Shown in pieces: positions 21,843 through 33,623 of a stretch of 64,000 nucleotides of DNA. The DNA is from Sciurus carolinensis (Eukaryota; Chordata; Mammalia; Rodentia; Sciuridae). The notes under the pieces are model-generated. The model saw nothing but the letters and a program-made list of their open reading frames with translations. It searched no databases and was not told where the DNA came from. The stretch is taken from positions 73,301,440-73,365,439 of the forward strand of contig NC_062232.1 in assembly GCF_902686445.1 (NCBI RefSeq). Reading direction: 5' to 3'. A program made the translations under genes and the position numbers. The number at the start of each line of letters is the position of its first letter. Positions within the stretch are counted from its first letter, which is position 1.

Positions 21843-22029
21843 CGCTGGACATGGTTGAACCTCATATACAGGAGACTGAGATAGGAGGATTGCAAGTTCA
21901 AGACCATTCTTGGCAACTCAGTAAGACCCTGTCTCAAAATAAAGATTTAGGGATGTAACTCAGCAATAAATTATTGATTCTTTGGTACTGCATTTAACCC
22001 CAAGTACCAAAACAGAAAAAAAAAAAAGA
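21843..22029 (+). mobile_element. B1-ID composite SINE
   Basis: B1-like part (CTGGACATGGTTG, then GAGATAGGAGGATTGCAAGT and CCCTGTCTC) joined to an ID-like part (TTTAGGGATGTAACTCAGCA ... AACCCCAAGTACCAAAAC) and an A tail ending about 22029. The head has lost about 15 bp relative to the other copies. Confidence 0.75.
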
Positions 22030-22806
22030 TTTAAGATATATTGTCTGCTATATAATGGATATTAAAAGAGCTGCATACTTGATATAAAATATTTTATATG
22101 AAATATTTTTATAAATGTGTGTTTAACTTTTACAGAAAAACATGTACTACTGATATGCTATGGAGAATGTTACAAGGTCAGTTGATAAAACCTGTTTTGA
22201 ATGCTTTCAGCTACTTTGTTTATCTTTTACTTAAACTTGATTTTTTATTCCTTTAAAAGAACTTATTAGGTAGAAATAAAGCAATAATTAATATTCTATG
22301 TTAACACCCTTTTCTTCATGTCCTACTCTAAAAGAACTCAAATGGTGAGAGAAGGAAGTAATTCTCAAATTAGATAATGGTATTTACATAGCTCAGGTTT
22401 GTATATATTTTATGACATGTAAGCAACTGTTTGTGTTTTTGTTTCAATTCAAAATATTTTGATAATATATTAAATTATTTCCAAGCAGTACATCTTAAAG
22501 ATTCAAGTGGAAATATTCATAAAACATTCTGAAATATAACTTTTATATTTCATAGAAAGTCTATGATCCACAAAAAGGAAATTGAAAGTATTTGGTAGTT
22601 GTTTGTGAAGAACTATTTTTGGGTTTGTGCAGAATTTTAATAGCAAGCTATAGTGTAGATAAAATATGTCTGTAGAACCATGGTTTCTAAAGGATACCTA
22701 GAGGATTCCTGAACAATTTCAGTAATAATTGAAAGGGATAGAAAACTATTTCTAAAGTTCAAACAAAATCTATTAAACATACATATTTATCTGAATAAAT
22801 ATGGGA
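22030..22806. other. No feature seen
   Basis: A/T-rich DNA; nothing recognised on either strand. Confidence 0.5.
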
Positions 22807-23008
22807 TTTTTTTTGGTACTGGGGATTGGATTCAGGGCACTTGACCACTGAGCCACATTCCCAGTCCTATTTTGTATATCATTTGGAGACAGGGTCTTTC
22901 TGAGTTGCTTAGGGCCTCACTTTTGCTGAGGCTGGCTTTGAACTCAGGATCCTCCTGCCTCAGTCTCCCAAGTTGCTGTGATTACAGTCGTGCACCACTG
23001 CACCCGGC
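22807..23008 (-). mobile_element. B1-ID composite SINE
   Basis: Minus strand. The T-run and TGGTACTGGGGATTGGATTC are the ID end. CCTCCTGCCTCAGTCTCCCA and GTGCACCACTGCACCCGGC are the B1 head. An imperfect duplicate TAAATATGG / TAACTATGG (22796-22804 and 23009-23017) flanks it. Confidence 0.85.
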
Positions 23009-23017
23009 TAACTATGG

Positions 23018-25707
23018 TTTTTAATATGTTTATTATATTTTCTACAAAAACTGACACCCCAACTGACCATAAGTGTATATATTAACTCTGTATAATGTGC
23101 TATGATGATATATAATCATGTAATAACTCACCTAACATATGTTTTAGGTAGAAGTATATAATATGTTCTATAAAATTTCAAAATTAAATGATGCTTTTAT
23201 ATATTGTGACATGTAAATTGGTAATATATAATATATATTATAATCTCTATATATAATAGTAGATATATTTATAAGACTAATAAAAGTCAAAATTTATTTT
23301 AACCTATTAAATATGATTTAATCACATACAGTAGTGATAGATATGATATATAAAGTTAGACTATTCAACTCGAACCCCATATCAACCACTTCTTAATTTT
23401 ATAATGCTCATTAATTTGTTTCCTTTATCTCAGCTTTTGTGTGAGTAAAGCGATAACACTTCACAATGTTATTGCATACATAATAATGGAAAGCACTTGA
23501 AAAATAGCTAATATATGATTATCATTGTTGTTACTTCCATGGTTCCTTAGCTCCTTTGGTTGTCACCATTATATATTGTCATGTGCCTTCCATCTTCCTT
23601 TTCCCCTTTGACTTTTCTTCTTCTACTAAGTATTTCTTTCTCATTCAATTGTTCTATGAGCCTCTTTTCTTGTCTACATTTTATTGTTTCTATGGCAGTA
23701 AAAACTCAAATGTTCAAGAAAGAACTCGCAGTTCAGCTAAAAAGAATACTTTCTGCTGACAGTCTCTGACTGTTATTGGTTTCAGGATACGTCTCAGATT
23801 TTGAGCAGGTCCTTACTCTTTCTTGAAAACTCTTTACCAACATGTGAGCATGGCAGTAGTCCCAGCATCTTGTAATTTCTGCCTAATGAAATGTTCCAGG
23901 AATCTCTGTGATTTTTCTATACTTAATTTTGCCTTTTTCCTTCTTTACTTCATATACACTAGATATTCATAGAATCATAAGATTTCCCCTAGTGCATCTT
24001 GTTTTATCACCCTTAAAAAACTACTTGCATTTCTAAGTCTATCTCACAATCTTCTTTCCAGGATACCCAATAGTCAAATTTGATGACAGATGTGAACAAC
24101 AAGAGCAAAATGTCATATGAGATTTGGCAATTAGTACTTTATTACAGGCAGTATGTTGGGCATGGAGATTATCTGACACAAGTTGGTATCACAATTTCAA
24201 AGTCATTCACCATTGTGAATTAGGAGAAAGTCCCAGTGGATGGAATTGCCTTTACCTATGTGATGATTCAATATTTTGAAAAGGAGAAATAAAAGCATAG
24301 ATATTGGGGGAAAACGTACAAAATAAAGCAAAATTGGTGGTATTTTTATGAAGTTATACGGATGGAATATAAAAAGGAATTACTAAACAATTAAAAACTA
24401 AGTGTAAAGACCAAAGAACTTTTTTGACAATCAACAAAGTGGATGTTATCTCCATAGAGAAAGAAAATAATAGTCTAAAACTAAACTCAGGTTGAATGTG
24501 TGACTGGATCGGGTCTGTTACATTAAGGTATATATGCAAGCCTTGGATATTCTGACTTCTTTGACACATCTGCTCACTCATGACCTACAACAGTTGACTA
24601 TACTTTCTTATTTCCATCTAGGAAGATATCACATAAATATTATCTCTATAAGAAAACATTTTCCTTCAGGAACTGTTCCTACATCTTCTTTTGGCTGCCA
24701 GGTCAAGAACTAAAGATAAATCAAAATGTAACATATCTACTACTCACATGCTATAGGGATTTATATGAAATTAGATTTTAGGGTGCTTTATGAATGGGGC
24801 CTCATTAAAGGACTAGATAAAGAAGAGTTTATTGTCTTTGAAGCCTTCTCTCAGGATAATGGATTTAATGTCTGGCAAGGCCCCTGGTATGTAGGGCAAA
24901 CTCACTGATAAGGTAGTCTCTAAAAGAGTAGAAAAAATTATTAATCATTACAAGTGAAGTAGAATTGTCTGAATTGCCCTGGCATATAGTCGAGGAATAA
25001 TTACAGGCTAACAGGGGTGGAAATGTTGGAATAGATAAAGTATATGAGACCTAGAAGAGTACTATACTAATTTTAGGGTGTGGAGGACCAATTGTTCATT
25101 GAAGCCACTGGAATTCATTGGAGGGAGAGGCACTAACTTCCTGAGAATTTCAGTGAGGCTGTTCTCTGCAGGTCGGGGCTGAGAACAGGAGAGGTAGTCA
25201 CAGAGCTAGACTCACTAATATTGATAGGGATGATGCCTCCCCTGCCTGTTGCCTGCAAGTAACAGAGATGAGTTGGTAGAGTGTAACTTTGAAAACCCAG
25301 GAGGGCACAGCTATTATCATAAGTTGTAGTCTTGCAGAAAATTGAGGAGATGGTTAAAGAGCATGGAATCTCTGGGGCTAACAGGGATACTGATATATAT
25401 GATCTGAAGAGGAAAAAAAAAACAGAATGAGCAAGAAGCTGAGGGCAGTCACCTTAAAAAAAAATGTACTGATTACTGGCAAATTTCAAGGCCTAAGTCT
25501 GCCTTCAGTCCAAGGATTAGCTGATGGAAAAATTGTCCATTCCCCAAATGAAAGGCCCTAAAACAACATGCATAACTTTAGAACTGTATTCCATTAGAAC
25601 AACATGATTTCATTAAAATGTATACAGAGGCAACTATAGCCAGTTACTAAAGTTACTGTACACTGAGATAAGGAAATACATTGATATTTCAAGAAGTATT
25701 AAGGGTC
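23018..25707. other. No feature seen
   Basis: A/T-rich single-copy-looking DNA with a TA-rich patch at about 23220-23290. The two short overlapping ORFs near 23556-23769 lack any recognisable domain or splice context. Confidence 0.5.
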
Positions 25708-26135
25708 TGTATTAGTGTTTTCATTGCTATAATAAAATACCTTAGGTTAATATTTTATAATGAAAAGAGGTTTATTTAGCTCAGTTTCTGAACCTAAAAG
25801 TCTAAAATTGGGAAGCTTCATTTCTTCAGACACTAGTGAGTACCTCTTGGTGGATATCATCATGACAGGAATATGTGTAAGCCAAGAAGCCAGAGATCAG
25901 AGAGTACCCAATCTTTATCTTTATAACAATTCATTATCACAGCAACTAACTGGAGTCTCAGAGAACTACATCAGTCCTTTCTGAAAGTAGTGTATCCAAT
26001 GGCCTAACCACCTCTTGCTAGGCTCCACCCTTTAAATATTCCTCCACTTTTTACTACTGCCTCACCATCAAACTGGAGACCAAGCTTCCAACCCATGAAC
26101 ACTTTGGGGACAAACTATATCCAAACCACAGCAGG
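25708..26135 (-). mobile_element. MaLR-type LTR, minus strand
   Basis: Read on the minus strand it starts near GTGGTTTGGATATAGTTTGT, contains CCAGTTTGATGGTGAGGCAG and TTTAAAGGGTGGAGCCTAGC, then CTAAATAAACCTCTTTTC, and ends AAAACACTAATACAG. These are MaLR LTR landmarks. The 74-residue ORF on the plus strand inside it is incidental. Confidence 0.75.
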
Positions 26136-29100
26136 ATCTATGTTGACCTCGACATCCAACTCTCTGAAATCTCATCATGGTCCATTGTTAGAATGAAACA
26201 CATGGAGGCCAGGTATTAAAAGAATGTTGACTAAAGTGTAATTCACAGCTCACCCCTAGATTCAAAGTTCTTTAAACCAAATCAGTTGTCATTTTTAGTC
26301 TCTGAATGTATAACCAGGTTTGAAAAACCTGGAAGTTGGAATAACCCACACCCACATATGGTTTTGTTGGCCTGTTATGGATACAATTTCATAGGGGACA
26401 AAGGCCAAATAGATACCTCTAAGTCAGACTCCTGGCCAGTATAGTGAATTACAAATAATAAAGCATTATGAAGGTGTAGCAGAGTGTTTGTATTCTCAAG
26501 CATCTGAAGAATTACGGGATGGAAGTTGTTCTCATTCTCTTGTTTGTCCCCTACAGAACAATTTGTATAACACTGAGAGCTGTACCAAGTAATAAGTACA
26601 AAACATAGCTGCCATACTAAATGCAGTATCTTCTAGAAGAGAGCAATACAGACTCAGCCACTTGACATGAGGATATTGATTTTGTAAATGTTTTTTTATT
26701 TTCTATGCCAATAAGGAAGGAAAACAATAACAATCCACAATCACATGGAAGAAACAGTTTTACACCTTCATCTAAGGACTATGTCAGCTTCCCAACCTCT
26801 GTAATAATTTAGTTTTTCTAATCTGGATATTGAATTAAAGTAGTGTTATTTTATATGTTGGGAATTGAGATATAAGTTATAGTAAAGTTACTGTCACACT
26901 TTATAGAAAAATGAAAAGGGGAGAATTGAAAAATTCACAGAGAAAAGAAAACCGAAAATATATAAATTAAATATGTAGAAGAAAGAAATGGGGCAATTTA
27001 TGGCAGGAGCAGATAATTTGGGAGCAAAAAGACAGGCCAAAAGAGCTTGTGTAAACCTGAATTAAGAAAACAAAGAAAGAAAGAATGATTACAGCTAATG
27101 CTTTAAAATATTAGGATAAATACAATCAAGTATGTTGAGGGCTGCAATGTTGAATCATAGGGAAACATCTAGGGATTCAGTACGGAAAGTAACATTTGTA
27201 AAATCAAAATAGACATTGGATCTATTTATAATAATACATGCTGAGATGGGTAGTTTTGTCTTCCTAATGTAAATTTCATTAGGATTTGGGTCATTTACAA
27301 GATGCACTTTATTTTTCAGCATTACCTCTAAGTTACCTGGATATGCAAGTACTTTTCATCATAACATCTCACCTCTATAACAATTCTAAGAGGGTCCTTC
27401 CAATCCTTGGTGTGTTCAGATAACAATTAGCTTTCTGTTGGGTAAGAAGAGATGGTCCCTAATCATCTGTGACTTAGCAGTCAGATTATTCCCTGTAGGT
27501 AGTGCAGTCTTGTGAGTCTACCTGAAGAAATATGAATTACTGAGACCTACTCCCCTTTTAGTTGTAGCATTACTCTTGAATATCTAGACCATAAATTTCT
27601 TTTGTAGGAACATTTAAGCAGTTTTGAGATGCCAAGAGTAAAATCTTTTCTTTCTATAAAAAACTGTTATAGATCTGTTTTGCTGTTGTTGTTGTTGTTG
27701 TTGTTTTAAGTAGCAGGCAATAGGAAATTGAATATAGTTACAAAGAACTTGGAAGATATCGTTAAAACTGTGTCTGATCATTTGGAGGATTTCCATTAAA
27801 AAATATTTGAATTCCAATGGAAAGACAGGAAAGCATATACTATTGAGTGGATTCAAGACAAGGGTGTGCAAAGTCTCTTTCAGAAATGGCATAGGTTTAT
27901 GATGTGTCAATGAAAAATAGCACATTGTATTTGAGGTGATCATTTGCCTTTATGAAATATTTCCAGCTGGAGATTTTCTGCTTGTCATCTTCTTTGCCTA
28001 ACCTCAGGAACATTTCTGCTCCATATTCTAATTATATACTCTGTTCCAACAGAAGGTTATCAAGGACATCACTGATATTGACTTTACCAAAATAAGCAAC
28101 TGCTATTCCTAAACTAATTTGCACATATATATTTATGGCCTAGTGATTTTTGCCTGCTTACTTGGTTATCAGTTTCTTATGAACCACAGAGCTCAGGAAA
28201 GAGATGATGGAGTGAAAAAAATAGATTATGGGGAAAATAAAACTATTTACCTTTTTGCTTCCTTTCCATTTGTCATTAGGTTTGTCAGCAAATGTACTAC
28301 AAGATCTGTAACATCAGACTGTCTTGTAATCCCATTTTAAAATAGTCTTTGCTTCTTACCAGTAAACAGCAAAGAAAAAATAATCCCAAGAGAAGAATAT
28401 TTCTTAAATATTCTCACTTAAACATGCATTGTTCTTTCTCAGATGGAGTTCTTTGGATCATAATTTACAGAGAGTGTTTATTTCCGCTAGAACATCAAGC
28501 TCTCATATTGACCATATTTCATTATGAACACATTCACTTTCAAAAGTTTGAAATGCTACCCTAGTTGTAGATTCAAATTTCATTGTATCTTATTCCCTTT
28601 GAATTCTGCTAAGTAATCTAATTCCATAAATCCACCATGAGCAATATATTTTTCAGTGTATGTGAGAAAACTACTATCATAATTCAATACTGTGGAGAAT
28701 AATGTGACTCCTATAAATGATTAAGTTTTTATTTTAACAATATATTATCTGTGACCATCTCTGGAATGTGAATTTCTTATATTCTGTATCCAGAACATTG
28801 TTCATTAAACATATCGATTTTGAAACATGGTAAAATACAGGTCGTACCTTTTAAAAATCAGTGCAAAAGTTGCAGTCATGGAAAGACAGTTGATTCAGTT
28901 CATCAGAAGATATTCTAATGACTGTAAATCATCTTCATTTATTACCTCATCCAGATCCCAAGCGCGACAGTGCAAAATAGAGATAAAGTATTTTATGAAT
29001 AAGTATAAAAATATTTCATTTTTAAGATTCAAAGAGCTATGGTAGTTAAAACAAGTACATTTTCACAATTTCCACATTTCTAAAATGATTTTAGAAATAT

Positions 29101-29204
29101 CTGAATTAGTTTCTTTTATTTTCCCAAAGTTCACAATTGTAGATTATTTGAACTAAATTGAAGTTTATATTTCTATTACCTGTACTGTAGAGACACTTTA
29201 AAGT
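26136..29204. other. No gene; one (GTT)n microsatellite
   Basis: Mostly A/T-rich unique DNA. Short ORFs at 28119-28340, 28349-28564 and 28827-29045 have no recognisable domain and no Kozak or splice support. Apart from the (GTT)n tract at 27684-27706 I see nothing. Confidence 0.5.
27684..27706. repeat. (GTT)n microsatellite
   Basis: About seven GTT units. On the minus strand it gives a short glutamine run in an otherwise unsupported ORF. Confidence 0.9.
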
Positions 29205-29362
29205 TTCCTGTCTGGGTTTTAGTTTCTAATATCTTGCAGCTACTAACTCAGTGTGTGATCTTGGAAAATATCTTAAATTTTCATGCCCTCAATTTTTCTT
29301 ACCTATAACATTTTTAGTACAGATTAAATGATTCCTTAGGTTCCTTATAATCCTACCCCTCA
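29205..29362 (+). mobile_element. MIR SINE
   Basis: The core-like CAGCTACTAACTCAGTGTGT, GATCTTGGAAAATATCTTAA and CTCAATTTTTCTTACCTATA, then AGATTAAATGATTCC, follow the order of a mammalian-wide interspersed repeat (tRNA-derived). Diverged, so the ends are approximate. Confidence 0.6.
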
Positions 29363-30010
29363 TAAATCTGTAAGTAGACCAAGTACCTTATATTTTTATC
29401 TGGATTTTTGGTTTTACTGTTGTTGACAAGATTCTTTAGAAAATACTTAACATTTTAGAACTATATTTTTTGTAAACAAATTAAGATAAATGACATATCA
29501 CATTTTCACAGGTTAGTAACACCTCCATAATCTGAAACTTTATTCATGAGCACACTCATCTGATTCAGATGAAAACTTTGAAGTATAAAATCCATAGCCA
29601 CCAAAATGTCATTCTTTAAAAAAAGATGTTATTTCCTAAAGTTCTTGAACAAGAGTGCTCTTCTACTTATTTACAACCAAAGAGGTATCAGAACAGATTG
29701 CAACCAAAAAGTATATATTTGGTCAAATCCACTGGTTTCATAAAATTATATTCGATAAAGAGTGTTTACACTGAAGGTAGAAATTACATTTAATCTATGA
29801 TTTATTTATTTAATATGGCTTCTTAAAATAATGTGTTGAGATGAATAGTGAGGACATGATTGAATTTCAATGGGAAAAATTACTCTGTTAAATTAGCCAG
29901 GCTTCCCAGGAATATAGGAAGAAGGAGTGGTATTTGTAGTGCTGTTAGATAGCCCTGCTGGTATATGACTACTGTTTGATTGTTTAGAGGCTGTTTACTT
30001 TTCCCTCACT
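29363..30010. other. No feature seen
   Basis: A/T-rich DNA, nothing recognised. Confidence 0.5.
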
Positions 30011-30220
30011 TCTTTTTTTTTTTTTTTATTTTAGTACCAGGTATTTAACCCAGTGGTGCCTTACTACTAAGCCACATTCCAGCCCTTATTTTTTATTTTT
30101 GAGACAGTGTCTCACTGAATTGTTTATGGCCTCATTAACTTGCTGGCCTGAAGCTTGCTATACTTCTGCCTCAGCCTCCCAAGTCACTGGGATTATAGGT
30201 GTGCCCCACCACGACCAGCC
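30011..30220 (-). mobile_element. B1-ID composite SINE
   Basis: Minus strand. T-run, then the ID part (TTAGTACCAGGTATTTAACC ... AAGCCACATTCCAGCCC), then the B1 part (GAGACAGTGTCTCACTGAAT, CTGCCTCAGCCTCCCAAGTC, GGTGTGCCCCACCACGACC). The repeated string CTGTTTACT at 29991-29999 and 30223-30231 may be its target duplicate. Confidence 0.87.
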
Positions 30221-30689
30221 TCCTGTTTACTCTTAATTAACATATAATTCTAGCCTATTTGTTTTCTGAGTTGATAGCAAGACACCAACCAGAAGTAATA
30301 CCATACCTCAGGAAACATTTAGAAATCTGGAGTTGTTCCCTAGTTAATAAACCAAAACATATAATACAAAATAAGAGTTAAGAGTCTACTAACCTTAACA
30401 CTTCCTCAAAATAGCATTTTAACTACAATAAAGTAATTAACACATTGATTTTCCTAAGTTAAGATATTAATTTATGTGTGTATCCTATGAATACAGAGTA
30501 GTCTATAATACATTCACAAATGATTTCCATCCAAAATGGATAACATAGAAATTTAAAAGTTTCAAGGGTATGTGAGAAAACATGGACATTTAAATTGCTC
30601 TTCTTTGTCTTGTAGAAGACTTTCTTAGAAAACTGAATGGATCTATTGCTCAGTTCTCACCTCACTACAAACTTGCTTTCACAATAAAT
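30221..30689. other. No feature seen
   Basis: A/T-rich DNA, nothing recognised. Confidence 0.5.
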
Positions 30690-31960
30690 TGACAGAAACT
30701 ATGGTTGAAGAAGCATAGACATTAGACTGACTACACAAACTAACAAGAGAACTTCAATAATATTAGCAGCCTATTTCTCATCAGAAACCATAAAATCAGA
30801 AGGCAATGGATGACATATTCAAAACACTGAATGAAAAAAAAATATTATTTCAAATTCAGAATCAAAATCTATAAGGGTAATATAAAAGTTACCTATTTAG
30901 ATAAATATAAAGCCCAGGATTATTGTGTTTGTTTTGTAATTCCACTTTTCATTCCCTATTGATTAAAAAAATGCTGAGCACACACAATGTATAGAAGTGT
31001 GTAATTTTTATACATAGCAAAATAAAGGGGACGATGAAGCTCTACGGGAGCAATTTTATATGCTAATGAAGGTAAATTGGTGTAACTTCAAATAAGATTT
31101 CAATAAATTTAAGATGTCATTTGGAATTTCTATGACAACAATGAAGAAAATATCTAAAAAAAATAAACAAACATCCACAAAATTACATAAGAGGGAAATA
31201 AAAACCATATATTCAACATCATTATTCCTTAGGAAAATATATATTAAAAACTATATTGATGTATATCATTTCACACTCACTAAGATGACTATAATTTTTA
31301 AAAAATAAGAAATATTGGAGAAGATGTTGAAATATTGGAACTTGTACCTTTCTGGTAGAATTATATAATGTTACAGCTACTTATACAAAACAGTATGGCA
31401 ATTAATCAAATAATTAAGCATACCTTCTAGCAATTCCACACCTAGGTATATATCTAAAACAACTGAAAACAAATATATTCAAAAATGAATATAACTGTTC
31501 ATAGTAGCATTAATCACAATAACCAAAAGATTTAAATATTCCAGTGTCCACCAATAGGTAAATGAATAAACACATTGTGGTTTGTACATATAATGGAATA
31601 TTGTTCACAATAAAATAAATGAAGTAATGATGTGTATTGTAATGTGGACAAATCATTGAAACATTTGCTAATTTAAAGAATCTAGATATAAAGTGTCATA
31701 TATTGTGAGATTGCATTAATACAAAAATCTAGAATAAACATATCTATACAAATAGAAGGTAGAATTGTGTTTTGTGCCAACTGGGAAAAGGTGGCATGGG
31801 AGAAATTAATGATTTTGAAGGACTTGTATTTGGAGTGCTGGAAATATTTTAGAACTAAGCAGAGGTGCTGGTGTGCACTGTTGTGAATGTACTAAACAAA
31901 TCAAATTGTTCTTTTCAAAATGGCTTAATTTTTTGTGAATTTTGCTTCAATTAATTAAAA
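30690..31960 (+). mobile_element. Ancient L1M/HAL1-like LINE remnant
   Basis: The 5' part (CTCATCAGAAACCATAAAAT near 30777, AAAACACTGAATGAAAAAAA, then an A/T spacer to about 31170) fits the ORF1 end and spacer of old L1M or HAL1 elements. The later part (from about 31200: 'CTATATTGATGTATATCATT', 'GAAATATTGGAGAAGATGTT', 'CCTAGGTATATATCTAAAAC', 'ATAATGGAATATTGTTCACA') fits the end of L1 ORF2 and the 3' UTR. Most of ORF2 is absent between them. It is far more diverged than copies A-G. Confidence 0.65.
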
Positions 31961-33090
31961 AAAATTAGAGGTATGTTATAAAGTTAAGGAAAGAAAAAGT
32001 TATCTCTAGTCTTTAGTCTTAAAATTTGATGTTTGTTGTGATGTATTTTCTCATCTAGATAGATTCATATATTTATACTTAATTTTAATTACTAATTTGT
32101 TTTCCCTAAAGCAAAATCCTCCTCCACACTCACACACCACTTGTACAATCTTCAGGTTCCCAAAATTGAGGTCTACTTACTTGGATGTTAAAGGCATGGT
32201 CCATACACCAAGCTGACATATAATATGTATATGTATATGCATATGTACATTATATAAAAAATAAATGGTTACTCCTTAAGAGAAAAGAATTGACTCATAC
32301 TTTGTAGGCCAAGGTGGCATGAAAATATTTTATGAGTTTAAATGAAAAAAATTGATAGTGTCAAAGAAATGATCTTTTCAAATCTGTAAGTCTCTTAGAG
32401 TATCTCAGATTTCAAACATGTATTAGTCAGAGAGAGACCACATTTAGGAAGTTTGGGATTTGTTTATTCTTTTGTCTTTAATAATTTCCTGTGAACTAAT
32501 TGTTTTTTGGTCTCAGTAATTTTCTGTCTCTGTCATTTACAAAGACAGGACATTGATTCAGAGATTACAAAATAAATCAATCATGGACAATTGTTATTTT
32601 CTGAATCACATAGCTGGTTACAGAATTCTACCAATGTATTTCTAATAACTATCTGTTCAATGAAAATACCATCTAACTGGTTTTCCTTTAAGTATTATTA
32701 GTTACTATACAACATCACAACATCTTTTTTTTTTAAGCAGCAAAGCTCAGTAGTTGTTTATTAACTCCAAACCCAGGTATTTTGGATACGAATCTCAGCC
32801 CCATTGGGTGCAAATCGTGTGACATGTGTTATATATTTCTTTCTCTTAAGAGATATCCACCTAAACTTTTATTCACTTATAATTTACACACCAACATCCT
32901 AAATTATAAAATATAAAAAGAAAAGAAATACACTATATTAATTTTATTGTAATTGTGCTCCCATTATCCCATGAAACTTAAATTCAGCCTTCTTGCAGAC
33001 CCCAACACTTCCCATCACCTATCCCAGGTGGGAGGCTTTCCACCTATTAGTCATCCACCCACAGCATGATTGCTTAATATGTTTTTTTTT
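31961..33090. other. No gene; possible MIR scrap near 32765-32825
   Basis: A/T-rich DNA. GGATACGAATCTCAGCCCCA followed by GTGCAAATCGTGTGAC near 32782 could be a MIR fragment, but it is short and diverged. Confidence 0.35.
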
Positions 33091-33094
33091 CAAT

Positions 33095-33623
33095 TCTAAG
33101 AGAAATTGATGTTTTTAATTTGTTCTAGTTAGTTATAAATGACAGTAGAATGCATTTTGACACATCATATATAAATGGAGTATAATTTCACATTCTTCTG
33201 GTTTTACATGATGGAGAATCACACTGGTTGTGTAGTCATATCTGTACCTAAGGTAATGTCAGATTCATTCTATTATCCTGCCTATCCCTGTACCCCTCCC
33301 TTCCCCACACTCCCCTCTACCTAATCTAAAGTAACTTTATTCTTCCCTCACCCCACCTTATTGTGAATTTGCATCCCCATATCAGAGAAAACATTTGAAT
33401 TTTGGTGTTGTGGGATTGGCTTGTTTTGCTTGGCATGATATTCTCCAACTCCATCCATTTACCTGCAAATGCCATCATTTCATTTTTCTTTAAAAGTGAG
33501 TAATATTCAATTGTGAATATATACCACAATTTGTTTATCCAATCATCTGCTGAAGGACACATAGGTTGGTTTAATAGTTTAGATATTATGAGTTGAGCTG
33601 CTATAAGCATTGATATGGCTGCA
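33095..33623 (-). pseudogene. L1 copy D, sense 3' segment
   Basis: Minus strand: end of ORF2 (LLNQPMCPSADDWINKLWYI near 33560), then the 3' UTR and the end type 'AATGCATTCTACTGTCATTTATAACTAACTAG'-like, given here only by its key parts ATGCATTCTACTG and TATAACTAACTAG. Same end type as copies B and the second L1 at 50757. Confidence 0.85.

Noticed and set aside
25760..25984. 74-residue plus-strand ORF
   Set aside because: Lies wholly inside a minus-strand MaLR LTR.
27614..27943. 109-residue minus-strand ORF with a glutamine run
   Set aside because: The run is only the (GTT)n microsatellite at 27684-27706, and the rest has no recognisable domain or splice context.
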